64,000 bases of DNA, from assembly GCF_901709675.1 (NCBI RefSeq), contig NC_051094.1, positions 6,847,001 through 6,911,000 of the forward strand, written 5' to 3'. The stretch is from Syngnathus acus. Taxonomy: Eukaryota > Chordata > Actinopteri > Syngnathiformes > Syngnathidae. Below, piece after piece: positions 52,020 through 64,000 of this stretch; the first letter of the stretch is position 1; each line of letters starts with the position of its first letter. The position numbers and the translations under genes are program-made. The notes beneath the pieces are model-generated. The model made no database searches, was not told the origin of the DNA, and worked only from the letters and a program-made list of their open reading frames with translations.

Positions 52020-55000
52020 GACAAAGATTGGTAGGGTGGCAGAAAATAAATGGGTGGAGGTTCCTTTGACTGGGGGAGATGGATGGCCACTGTCGGCATG
52101 TTTATCTGCAAAGTTCCCAACTGTCCACCAGTCCCATTTTTAAGAGTGTCACCACCTGGAAAATAAATGGAAATTGTAATAAAAATGAAATAAAAATAAC
52201 ACAGTGGAAGCTCCAAAGACCAATATAATCCATTCTGTGATGCAGGATGACTTACAAGTCGTTTTAAATTCAAAGCTTTCTTCCCATAGGAAATCATATT
52301 GTGTGAATTAATTTCTTCCGGGTCCATAAAGCCACACAGGCAAGGATTTAAGTAGCATTTCAACATCATTATCCATCAGATGTTGTAGAAGATGTTAACC
52401 ACAGTAAGGATAGAACTAAAATAATGTAAAACTACTCATCATTTTAACTCTGAAACTGCAGCTTTCAACGGCAAGTTTGTGGCATCATAAAAAGCCAAAG
52501 AAGAAAAATAAAAAAAATGCAAATCTTCACAATATTTGCTGATATTAAACATTTCTGTTGAACTTATCTATTTTATCCTGTGATAATCTTCCTACCTAAC
52601 CTCTGCCCCATAAAAAAATTAAATAAATAAATAACCTGATAAATAAATAAATACATTTAAAAAAAAGCCAACTCAGCACATTCCATAAAATAGGAATTGA
52701 TACAGGTGATGGGACATGTAGTGTAATATACAGCGGTTCTCTGACATTAATCTGACAACGCTTAAAGTGTGCAGTACGACACACGACGCTGGAATTGCAC
52801 CGGGCTTAGACCGATGGGCGACCAATCAATCACTACATGACGTCCAGTACACTATAATGTTTCTTCTCTCACTCAAGGTCAACACAGTTTGGGACTGATG
52901 TGAAAAACGACAGGGAGGGCTTGACAGCGTCCTAGTTATATTTCACGCATAAGGAAAAAGAACCTTGAACGCTGGTTTACTTGGGGACACTTGTGCAGTG
53001 CATAAACATTTTGTATGATTTGCTATATGTATGATTACTTGAGTCTTTAATTTAAAGTTACGAATTGAATTTATGTGCACACGTGTGGACACTAGTACAA
53101 GCAAGGTAGCAGGCAACAGCTAAAACTTGTCTGCAGTGTGACAGCAGTGGTCCTAGGATTTGGCCAAAAAATATTGGACGCAAATCAACACTTTATATAC
53201 TGAATAAATCATCACGGTGTCATTATAAATCACTGTCAATAATGTTATACTTCCCAATTAACTTGAGATGAGAACCACGATTTTATGGCCATTCACACTG
53301 TTGTGACATTTCTTTTCCATAAAAGAAGGACTCAAGCCTGGTTGTTTGTTTTTAGGGGGCTTTTGAGTTTGTTTGACACTGTCAAGAGAGTTAGCCATTT
53401 AACATGCATGATGGTTTTATATATGTATAGTGCATGACGGTAGCTCCAAAAGTCGGACCTTGGAAGAAAAGCCTCAGAGGCAAGTGGAGCTCCAGTGTGG
53501 AGATGTTTGCAAACATATTGAAGGGGAAGGCCTTCATGCATGATGGATGAGAAGATCAATGGAGGCCTTCTGTACAACTTACAACTTTTTTGGGGGGGTT
53601 GAGCTTCTGTGCTACTATTTTTCATAAGTGTAGCTTGAATACAAGTTGGAGTAGAGAGAGTGAGCCTCACATACTCTAGTGGGAAAATGAAAGTTGAAAC
53701 AGTTTGGAAATGTCATGATCGGTCAACTGCAGAAGTTCACTGTATTAAGTATTTCACAAAAGGTGCGCGCCTCAGCCCTCACATTTGATTCTATCTTCTC
53801 ATGGGGGGAAAAACAAACGCCACTTTGCAACAATGTAAGCTTATTTTGTGTAAATTAAATATAATAACTCCAACATCCATAAATGCCTAAAACACTGGCA
53901 AGAAAAGCGAGGATACCCCAAAGTGATAAGTGTGCGTAAATTCAGCATTTTTAGTAAACATACTTCTGTGCTCATTTTGACGGCACAGTACATATCATTT
54001 CATAAAAACATGTTGACAAAAAATGGTAATGATATTTGTGAGATAGCGTACTTCATCGGTCACATGTATTGATTTGCAGTTGTCAATGTCAATTGGATTG
54101 TTTTGAAAAGAGAACAAGCACCAGTAAAGGTCCTTCTTCCCACTGAGGGAGACATGCTGAGCAAATAAGAGCAATTTAATGCTTTGAAGCGAGGTTGCCA
54201 ATTAAAGACTGTGTATAGTTCTTTTTCATCCACGGTAAAGTGTGGAAAAAATATTATTACCACTCCAGGGAAACATGATTTCTAATTTCCCCTCCCACCA
54301 TCTTGCGGCCAAACTGCCCCTTATAAACATTAGTACACACAAACAATAACAACAAAACGTTTCTAAAATGTGTTTTAGAATTTGGATAATGGATGGATGG
54401 AAGGTTAGTGTATAGGACTCCAGCAGAACTGATTGCAAATAAGCCTAAGCTGCATCTAAAGAGAGACTTCTAAAGCCTCTTATGAAATATAGAATAGATG
54501 TCAGGCTTTTTGAAGCCAAAGTAAGAGAGGTACTTTTTGCACTGCTGGAAGCGAAACGAAGGAATAGAATGTTCTTGTGGGTGTCCATACCAGCTACTGG
54601 CACTTTTCACTTGTACAGTAAGAGCTTTCCAAGTGAAGAGACGAGAGTAATAGAATCTATTTTGTCAATGATAATAACGCATATAGCAATTATGTGATAA
54701 TTGGAATCTTGGGAAGAACATCATTTAAGTGAAGAAAGGAAAAACTCATTAAGCACACAATTCAAATAATTAGTACTTTTATCGAGTCTGATGATGTATG
54801 TATACACATTTTTGTGTTATTACATTTGAAAAAGCAAAACAAACATTGGTTACTAATTGAGCAGAAAAAAAATTATTGGAAATCAAAGTATAGTATGTTG
54901 CATATGCACAGTCAATATTTTTAAAGTGGCCATAAAGAAATATGTTGCTCTAAGCTTGTACCATGCAGCTCAATTCTGCCACTAAAATGGCAAGAAGCTT

Positions 55001-58000
55001 TGTTTTGAACTAAACAGGACCAAATTTCACACTTGAGAAAGCACAATTGCAAGTAAATTGAGATGTCAGTATTTCAGCGTAAACATATTTGAAGACCTTT
55101 TGGGTTGGTGGTGTGCTGTGAGGGAGCTTTTTCTAATATAAGGGAATCTAAAGATGGGCAAACTCTTAGATGTGTTTTAAATCCAACTTAGTTTTATGTC
55201 CACATTAAAACTTATTAGGATGACAAATAGATGCTAGATTTTTAAAACATTTTCTCACTTTTGTACCTGCAGTCACTCACCTGAATAGCCTCAAAGTGGA
55301 AGTTTGATGTATTACTTTCAACAGGTGGGGAAGATCTTTAAGCAATCACATTTTACATTAAAAAACAGCTTAATAAATAAAAAAGAGATATAGTTTATTT
55401 TGAATAGTGTCTGCTTTTTTTTAACAAATAGGTGGGTATTTGTGGGATTTTTTTTTTATGACAAAAATCATTTATTTCAGGGTTAATAGCTCAGCCCCTA
55501 GTATGAGATGCCCAAACTATTGTGTCTCCATCTTCTAGGTCAGCTAACATTTGGAGGGTCTGCACGGATCGCCCTTATGACCGCTCACATAAAAATAACA
55601 GCCGGGTACCAATCAATTTGACGAAAATTTTCAATCATTGCAAATGTCATAGTTCAGTGGGGTGCATGAATCGCTGCAGTATATTTCATAAGAGCGCATG
55701 AGAGCCTTCAGTCATGTGGAGAAGGTAGATATAGATAGACACATTCCCAGACGCTTTTTTTTTTTTTTTTTTACAGAACATCCCCAGAGGGGACATCACA
55801 CTAGAAACTTGCACTCACCAACATTATTGTAGGCGTAATCCCATTATAGATGATAATATAATAATAATGAGTTGCATCATTTGCATGGAGTATAATGCTC
55901 ACATATGATGCTAAGGGGCCGCCGATTGACGGGCGCTCATCAAATCCCTTCCTCTGCATGAAAATCCTCACATTAAATTGAAGAGAGGAGTCATCAAGTA
56001 TTTCAGAAAGATGTCTGCACCTACAGGCAAACATTAATTCCACTTTACGAGAATAAAACTATCAGAGGCAGTGGGAGTTGAGAAGCTTCTGACATTTTTT
56101 TATTTTTTTTTAGAGGAACATCATCATGCTGTCTGCGATATTAAAAGGCTGTGATCAGAATTTAAAGGCAATCTGAGGTAGTTCAACAGTTTGGTATATC
56201 TCATTTTTGTCAGAGTGCTATACTGTTGGGGAAAAAAGATGTCTATATTTGTCGAGGCTAATCAAGTGACCCCCTTGAAGCGGACGACACCCTGCCGTCT
56301 GTCACATTTGTTTCAAAAGATGGTGGCAAAAATTCCCACATGTTCGATATCAATCAGCCTCCAGGGGAGAGAGGTGACCATTCAGCACATTGCAGAACTT
56401 AACGGACGTGTGCGATGATGACAGACCCTCATCTAAACATCTCAGTAGGTGGATGATGTAATTACCAGGAACACCTTTCGCAAACAAGTCTTTTTAATAG
56501 ATGCCATTCGGCCAATTATCAGGTAATGAAGTGCACTCATCCCTATCGGCCACTGGATTGGAAAATAACCCAGAAAGTGGATGCATGAGCTTATTATCTC
56601 CACCCACAAAGTATTCTGAATTGTACCTCTGAAAATGTTCTGCGCCATCCTTCCAGTGCTTATCCAACAGTGCCGATGGTGACTCCGGTGTCTGTCGAAG
56701 GTCAGAAGATAAGACAAGGCTCAAGGGAAATTCACTGGCAGCTGCAAACATGGGCAGGGAATATTGTCTTTTTCTGATAAAAGTTATCAAGTACCATCTC
56801 ATGCTTCGGTGTCTTAACAAAATATTTGCAGGAGGAGACAATCATCAAGTAGTGACAGGGTGGTTTTTTTTTTTTTGGGTCACCTCCAAAAAGAAAACAA
56901 GAAATGCAGCTTTAGAAAAAAAATCGATCGCCCAGCCTCAAGTTTGACTCAATGATGTGACACAGTTATATCAGAGCTATTCATTTGCTCCAAGCTATGT
57001 AGGGGAATTAATTTATTTAGTTTGCAGTCCCGGACCCATGGGAGCCCACAGACCTCAGTTTGACAACCACTAATATAACAACTAAAACCGAGTAGGAAAA
57101 AAATGGTCATTTGGTGCTAATTGCAGCATAGCATCTATTAAAGCCTAGGGCAACGTTTTGGAGGACATGCAATATGTATCTGAGTCAAGTATTTAGTATC
57201 GACTGTAATAACTTTAATTGGGTTTAAACAGAGTGCTTGGTGAAAAAGCCAGCTCAGTGCTTCTCTGTCCTTCACATTGATTATCCTCTTTCAGTTGGGC
57301 CCCATTCTTCTTGTTTCGCATAGGCCTGAGTGCCTTAAAATGGCGCGCAACTGATAAGAGGATGTTTTAGATTTAGAACACCACCGATAAGAGGATGTTG
57401 CGGCCCTTTTTTTTTTTCTTTTAGATGCGACGCTTATCTGTTGTCTTTTGTGTGTTTGCCGCTTATCAATGATTCTTTTTTTTTTTTCTTTCCCATTACG
57501 GGGGAGGATTAGGCCAGATTTACGGAATTCTGCCTGTTAATACTGTCATGTCAGGGAGCCCGGTGATAACGCTGACAGCCGCTGCATTTGTTTGTGATAC
57601 AACAGGTACTATTTTGTTCGTAATAATCTCCTGGTAACTCAATGTGAGATGATTGTGATTTGGGTGACTTTGAACAGAACTTTTATTTGTTGATGCCAGA
57701 CAGATTGGCCTAGTTTCACAGCCTACAGGGATTTTTTTTTTTTCAACACGCACACAACCTTGAATCTTTAACCCTAACAAAAAAAGCAACTGGAGCAACA
57801 GACCACTTCGGAGCAAAAGAAATTGAGGTCATTATTCGCAGCGGAAAAGATGATTATTGTAAAAACACTTTGTGCTATCTCTGCTGTGACATTAGAATGC
57901 TTGGGTGTCAAAGTGAAAGCAAAAATGCAGTTGGCTTTCCTTTCGTTAATGGTCGTGAGCACGTATGGTGTCATCCTATAGTTAGTTCTTCACAGGAAAA

Positions 58001-61000
58001 GGAAGTCAGACTGTTCATTATTTCGAGATGCTGTCTTCAACATGTCACAGTGGGCTTGACACTCACTCGTTTAAATGGTGTGAAGGAAAACCGAGGGAAA
58101 AAGAGAACGCAATAATAGTTTGATAATCCTGAGAAAAGAAAATAGTGTTCAGAGGTCAACTCACCTTATGGACTCCAGCCTGACTCACAACAGTCTTTAG
58201 CGTCCTTCTTCAACTGGTTCCATCAGCCAAAAGCATGAAAGACTTGTCAAAACAAATAAAGACTGACTACTTGGTCAATACACAATTTCCCACAAAGTCT
58301 CAGCGCTCATTGATGGGTACCACTGGGAACAGAAGAAGCAAAGAACATGAAATAACTGAGACATTTCTACCGGTGACCAAAGCGGAAACAAGATAACTCA
58401 ATTGGAAAGGAAGAATAAAAAGGTTTCTCCGCATAAATGGCATACAGTGTATGCTTCATTAACTAGTGTCAGATCAATTTGGACAATGCCAAGAATAGTT
58501 TAAGATACAACAGGCTGTGCCAAGCATACAATTATTCCTTACATGAAGACATGTTTAGTGTATTTTAATGAAGCTCTCTTTTATATATTTATTTTTAAAT
58601 ACACATACCTTGCATGCTGACTTTCTGTCTGGCTCGTGTAATTTCTTCAGCTTCATGAAAATCTGCATGCAGAATCCGGAGAAAATAGAAACCTTGCAGA
58701 AACCACTCACATTGAGTGCATATGTGAGTGACTAAACTGATACAAAATGAAATGTAAAAAAATGTGCTGTGGGTCAATAAAGGTTTGTAAACATTCAAAT
58801 AGACCAATGGCCATTATTTGAGGAAAAGCTACAGAGGGACAGTATAGCATAGCACAAAGAGAAAATCATTTTTAATTTGCTTTGGACCAGTTTGTTTGTT
58901 TTAGCCAGCAGCTACAACAAATCAAGTTGAAGAAAAGTTGACGTGACATCTCACCCCTTTGATTCTTCCCCTCCTTCAAGACTGACATTTTAGTATTTTT
59001 CTCCTCTTCAACACAGCAGGAGGATTGAGGCTCATAAAATATTTGGCATTCAGGCGTGAATCAAGTTCCACCTCTGTTGTTTTATGCCGCTCATATCAAT
59101 GAGTTTTACGCTGTGTAACCATAATGGATTTTTCACAACTTGGAGGGAAAAAGTCATTCATCTTGTTCTGATTAGTTTTCTGCTTAGAGAGTGACGTGTG
59201 GTTGGTTTTAATAACAGACACCAATGTGATAAAAAAAATTTAAAAAAAAGTGGTACTCACCCATTAGGCCACTGCCATTGGAATGGTCTGGCTGCAAAAA
59301 GAACAAACTCGCTCACAGCTTGAGGTAATTGTCTCAAAGGTCATTTTTAAAAGCTCTTTTCCAGTCAATAACACGCACGTTACACACTACTACCCGGTTC
59401 GACATATGCCATCCAATTATGTTAGCCTAGTGTTAATCATTTCGAAAGCTGGACAAGACTGGTTAAAAGGTTTTTAAAGCCCGGTCGGTGTAACAACAGG
59501 GCCAGCTGTTTCCTGACCTGTCAATTGACAGAATCAATTGGAAACGGTGAAATTGACCAATGTGACTTGTCAGAAAAAAAATGGACACTGTACTGTATGG
59601 GAGCAGTACTCCAGTCCAAGGTGCAGTACTCCATACCGAGGTCAACACTTGCTGGAGTTCAGCTCAAGTCAAATGAATGCCTCTGTAAACAGAATTCCTT
59701 AGAAGTCTCTTCGCACTCCATAAATCACTTAAGAGGCCAACGTGTCCGAGAGTACATCGGCTCCTCTAAGATAAATTGGTGCGGGCTGGGCCACTAGCGA
59801 GTGTCCGCTGCCTTATCGTCGCAGTGAGGAGAAACAAACAGTCTTGCTGAGAAGGACAATAAAATTTCTGTGTTTCAAACTTGGGCTTAATGGGCTACAC
59901 TGTTGGTATAATACAAACAGTATTAACATTAAGAATCTAAGTTTTTGATCCAGGCACCTGTAACGTAAGCCGGACACCAATCAAACATAATGTGTACCCC
60001 AAAATGCAATGGGGATTTAAAAAATTGTCTTCTGCGGGGGAGCTACTATTAAAAATATTTACTGCTCAGCCAATTTTGCAGGATCTCTGAGAAAGATGCT
60101 CAAGAAATGGCTCTCAGTTGGAAGCAGTGCAGTTCACTACAACCACAATAGCCCAACTATTAAAAAAATACCTCTGTCAATCAAACAAAAGGCAGATATT
60201 GTGATTCAGCTTCTATATTAGTTTCCTTCAAGGTGACAGGTGATAATGTGTTGACTGATATACAGATTGGTCACGGCAACAAAGCAGTAGAGAAAAAAAA
60301 AGCACCATGACTCTTGGGATGATGAAATCACAGTAAACAAATATTGCGTTTTCGTCATATAGTCATAGAGCGTTTAACTTTTGGACTGAACAACTGCATT
60401 TTATTGAAAGCATAAGGGGTAAATAAGGATCATTTTATTTTGTGTTTTTTTCCCCTCCCCTTCCCAACAAAACACAAACAAAATTCAAAAGCAAAGTTGT
60501 CCTAGTAACATAATACGAGCAGAGAGATAATCTAGTGTTAACGGAATCAAGAAACACACTTTGAAAAAAGAAGAGCCGTGTTTTAAGCTAGAGGCCGCAA
60601 GGCGGGGAGTAGGCTGCATGTTTATATCCATCTTGTGTAAAACTAAAACTATTACGCAATAAAATAGAACTCTCACCTAATTTAATTATTATGCTCAACC
60701 AAAGTTCCCTTATGAACTCCAATTTTCCACACAATCGCTTTCAGTTTCGGAGTTCAAAAAACATTTAAAGACTTAATATATGTTGATCAATGAATGAAAT
60801 TAAACTGTACTGAATACTGGTTCCACTACTAAATCAAATATATTCTCACAAGGAGTGGGCAAATAAAAGTCAAAATAAGGTACTGGCACATTAATTTGAC
60901 AAAAAAAGTATGACTCTTAAGTGAAGGCATCCTGCTGATAGTCATTGTGTTGAGGAACACGTAGCAGTGATGAGAAGGAAGTTTTTGGTTATTAAAGTGC

Positions 61001-61027
61001 TCCGACACGCCCACAATTAGCAGCAGT

Positions 61028-61031
<4 letters not shown>

Positions 61032-61058
<27 letters not shown>
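61032..61058. repeat. (AT)n microsatellite
   Basis: About thirteen uninterrupted AT copies, possibly inside the 3' UTR of the minus-strand gene at 61.8 kb. Confidence 0.95.
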
Positions 61059-61062
<4 letters not shown>

Positions 61063-61823
61063 ATGTGGTTCCACATTCGAATCAATGGCTTGAAAAAAGG
61101 AAACATCACCAATTTTCAAGACGAGAACATAACCAAAAAAAAGAAAAGAAATTCAACCTCAGTAGTTACTTCAACTTGACCTCTGGTTATGACAACATCA
61201 CTTTAAAACATGGAGGGAGGGGTGGGGGGGTAATGCAAAAGTAAAAACAAACTAAAATAGCCATGCAGATTATTGTCCGTACTTTACATACATACAAAAA
61301 TTACATTTCTTTTTTTTTTTTTGGCTAGTTATTTTTTTTTTTTTTTAAGAATAGATTTTGTAAACACTGTTACAAGTCCTTCTGGTTTCCTTTCGGTTCG
61401 GCTCCAGTCTGTGGAATATTCCTTTGAACAGTCCCTTGCACGCAAACGATTTTTGGTTAGTACACTTCCACTCATTCCAATTCGAAACCACACAAACGGA
61501 AGAAACGGCAAGTTGAGAAGATGAGTGGAAGCTCGAGCGAGCTGATGTTTTACAAAATCACGGTAAATACAGACATGGCCTATATTTGTTTTTTGTTTTT
61601 ATAAAAGAAATATAAAGCAATCGAGTTTTTTAACGGAGCAATGTGAGGCGTTAGCGGGGGAATGGGCAAAGCTCGTTCTGAATATAGATAAGGCATAACA
61701 TGGGCAGCGTTTGGGAAGATTCGGATTGTTGGGTCGGGTATCTTTTCTTGAAAGGAAAGAAGGCGTCGAGAATTAAACGGCAGCCGTGTGTTGTGAACGG
61801 TGGTGAAGGACTGTGGATGTGGT

Positions 61824-61988
61824 TCAGAAACCTTGCAGGAACTCCTGGAGTTGCTTTACGAGCTCCGTGTCCACGGTCTCCATGAGGCCGCTGAAGCTCT
61901 GGTCCCCTAGAAGGGTCTGCTGAGCCTTCAGCTTCTCATAAACAAACTGTTGAAGTGAGACACTGTGCACGGGGTCCTCCAGGGCCAA
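61824..61988 (-). CDS. ipo11: Importin-11, last coding exon (gene continues beyond the window)
   Basis: After a TTGTATTGCAG acceptor (minus strand, AG at 61990-61989) an in-frame exon encodes 54 residues and TGA: LALEDPVHSVSLQQFVYEKL, then KAQQTLLGDQSFSGLMETVD, then TELVKQLQEFLQGF. This agrees with my recollection of the importin-11 C-terminus (SLQQF.YEKLKAQQ...LMETVDTE...QLQEFLQGF). IPO11 is also the expected neighbour, lying in the human 5q12 block next to HTR1A. Importin-11 is a karyopherin-beta family nuclear import receptor built of HEAT repeats, carrying UbcM2/UBE2E3-type cargo. This is its final helix. No upstream exon was found in the remaining 2 kb, so the preceding intron exceeds the window. 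Assignment rests on one exon plus synteny. Confidence 0.82.
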   Translation of the reverse strand: MALEDPVHSVSLQQFVYEKLKAQQTLLGDQSFSGLMETVDTELVKQLQEFLQGF

Positions 61989-64000
61989 CTGCAATACAAG
62001 ACAGAATGTTTTTTGTTTTTTTTTATTTATCAGTGAGGGAAGCGCAGCCATTGCACAGAACAAGAACCATTGCTCACTTTCTCGTTAACACACACAGCCC
62101 AACAAATTTGATAATCCAGAATTGTGTTATTGATTTAGTCACATTCCTTTGGGAGTTTTGTCAAAAGCAGGTCACAAACATGTTATGAGGACAGCTAGGA
62201 TCTGTTTGAAATTGCGGGGGGGGGATTGCATGCCTCCTTTAAATAATCGAGCCGGTCCAATTTGAACCATTTAATTACTTTGATCAGCAGTTCACACATC
62301 ACATCGACCATGTTTCACAGTGATAAACTGCTAAATGGCACAGCATCAGCTTCTTTGAACCAATGTGTTAAGGGCTTCTCTCTGCCAGTTTGACCACAGG
62401 CAATTTGTTGTTCTGTTAGCCCGCAGTACGAAACTCCACAGATCCACTTGGCTCGACTCATCTGTTTTCTTGCCGCCTTGAGTCTATTCAGTAAAATCAT
62501 TTCACTATCATGGCAGGCACATGGCAAGAAGTCAAAAGACTTTCTGACCGATGCCTTCAGTGTGGTGTGGTTTTTGCAAAATCAATCCCGAATAACATTT
62601 CTATCATGCATGGTGACCACAGCAGCAGGGTGACAACTCTAAGGCCCAGAGGCACAAAGTTTGTGATGGCAATGAGCGTAAAGTAGATTTTTGACCAGTT
62701 CTCTGGCAGCCATAGAAATGATTCCACATCCTATTAATTCCTGCCAGGGTTGTCATCATAACATAAACAACCTTACAGTGTTTCACGCTCACAAACTGAA
62801 AGGAAGAAGGCAACAAAGATGAATTGCAATATCCAATTTCGATGTCCACCCCAAAACCTGAGGTTGAAATAATCCCCCCCCTGTATATTCAACAGCTGCC
62901 AGGTATCTTATAATGAAAGCAGCACGGACAATTGCAAGAAAAACAGGCAACAGAATTTTTGAAATATAAACCCAGCAGCTCAGATGAGTTATTTTTTCAG
63001 AGTGCAAACATCAAACGGAAAAGACAAAAGCAAAGAAACGTGGAATTTAAATTATAAAGACTAGTGGAGCGACAAATGCACACTAAAAAAAATCTGTTGC
63101 TCAATACCGGCAGATCTCAAGGTTGCAAAACACGATTTGATGACGTTGTGTGATGAGGACTAGTTATTCAAAAACTTTGGTAAAAATCAAAATCGCATTA
63201 GGTGACCTTTTTCACGTCCCCTCAACAAACAGATTACGGTGGTGTTGTTTTTTCCTCAGCCTGCCCTTTGAAACTAGGTCGGCGTACGGAGCCATACAAA
63301 CAGCGTGCGGCTCTCTTTAATCACCTAATCAGCCAAAGTTGCATATGCCCTCACTGTAGACGGGCATCAAGAGAGGTGGAAAGGGCATGAAAAGAATCAT
63401 TTGGAGCCCTTGGACAGCAACATTATTGTAAATGGCAACTCTTGGTCCCTTGCCAATCATGACACTTGTACTGCTCATTAGCTTGCTGCCATTACAGAGC
63501 AATCAAACTCCCGAAGAGTGGCTGCGGGAGTGTCTTAATGAGAAAAGCATATGACCATCATAATTTACTAACTGACGACTCTGCGCTCTGCTCTGTGTTT
63601 TCAGCTTACCCGTCATTTGTTGGAGATAGCAGGCAACATTTTCCGGGGAAAAAACAAACTCTATTGTGGAGTCAATTATATTACGATGCGCCTTGGGTAA
63701 AAGTTCGACGCTGAAGTTACCCATCTTTCAATCCAGTAAAAAGCAATCATTTCTCATATCTAGTACTCAATACATAAAACACTTGTTTGTCGAAAACGTC
63801 AACCTAGATGTGAATGTGGACTCCAGTGTGTCAAACACGGGAGGGGATGGATAAGATTGAGCAGACAGATATAGGAGCAAAACTAACAAGCTTGAGCTAA
63901 AACGATGAGAGAATGCTGAGGGGACCTGCTGCGCTAAGACACGAGCTACTTATCTGGGAAAAACAAGCGCACTCCGCTATCATCCCTGAGGAAAATCGGA
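61989..64000 (-). other. Intron of ipo11 (right edge of window)
   Basis: No importin-like exon or other gene is recognised on either strand. There is a G10 run at 62215 and C7 run at 62875; the rest is ordinary intron-like sequence. It is assumed intronic because the exon at 61988 begins with a normal acceptor. Confidence 0.5.

Larger units (their letters stand above)
50917..61031. other. Gene desert, part 2
   Basis: No coding exon or RNA gene is supported. It contains the RT remnant at 51.6 kb, a GT/GC dinucleotide tract (51966-52019), AAAT repeats near 52620-52660, a T18 run at 55757 and T-rich stretches at 57404 and 57474. The longest anonymous frame (56494-56841, minus) has no motif and overlaps another random frame. 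The last part may be 3' UTR of the minus-strand gene at 61.8 kb: TTTATT words at 60400 and 60434 would be its polyadenylation signals. Confidence 0.5.

Noticed and set aside
56494-56841. 115-codon minus-strand frame
   Set aside because: No recognisable domain, overlapped by another random frame (56442-56717), no splice context or promoter.

Overview
The window is nuclear DNA of a teleost fish, probably a compact percomorph-type genome. The evidence is spliced vertebrate genes with canonical GT-AG introns, best matches by eye to fish/vertebrate orthologues, a high load of fish-typical MITEs, SINE heads and non-LTR retrotransposon remnants, and long microsatellites. There are no operons, no prokaryotic features and no rRNA genes.

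Layout. (1) 704-9932 (+): plcxd3, six coding exons, 323 aa, followed by a probable 2.7-kb 3' UTR to about 12.6 kb. (2) 12.7-19.0 kb: gene-free. It holds a 10-bp-phased cluster of AACCGG motifs, a foldback element, a tRNA-derived SINE head and a tandem array of a roughly 157-bp unit that has been invaded by a palindromic MITE. (3) 19807-23889 (-): rgs7bp, six exons, 251 aa, with a Tc1/mariner-like MITE and a nested SINE inside intron 1 and telomere-like repeats in intron 3. (4) 25278-29668 (-): rnf180, four recognisable coding exons encoding the RING finger and the C-terminal membrane anchor. The conserved N-terminal Cys-rich part is not visible. (5) 31073-32323 (+): htr1a, an intronless 416-aa serotonin 1A receptor, head-to-head with rnf180. 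(6) 32.4-61.8 kb: a gene desert of about 29 kb with MITEs, a 243-bp perfect (ATCC)n tract, a CpG-rich block carrying a CRE and a TAATTA-rich block. (7) 61824-61988 (-): a terminal coding exon that I assign to ipo11. The rest of that gene lies beyond the right edge.

The order and relative orientation ipo11 / htr1a / rnf180 / rgs7bp match the human 5q12 block as I remember it, with the desert between IPO11 and HTR1A kept but strongly compressed. plcxd3 (human 5p13) is an added neighbour on the left. The genes share a G-protein/signalling theme (5-HT1A is Gi-coupled, RGS7BP anchors R7-RGS/Gbeta5 complexes that switch off Gi/o, PLCXD3 is a PLC-X-domain protein), but nothing in the sequence shows that they work as a unit. 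I did not find a convincing new gene system. The most unusual structures are the promoter-like tandem array with its MITE at 16.1-17.3 kb, the helically phased AACCGG cluster at 14.58-14.70 kb, the disrupted 5' part of rnf180, and the CpG/CRE island in the desert at 44.4 kb.
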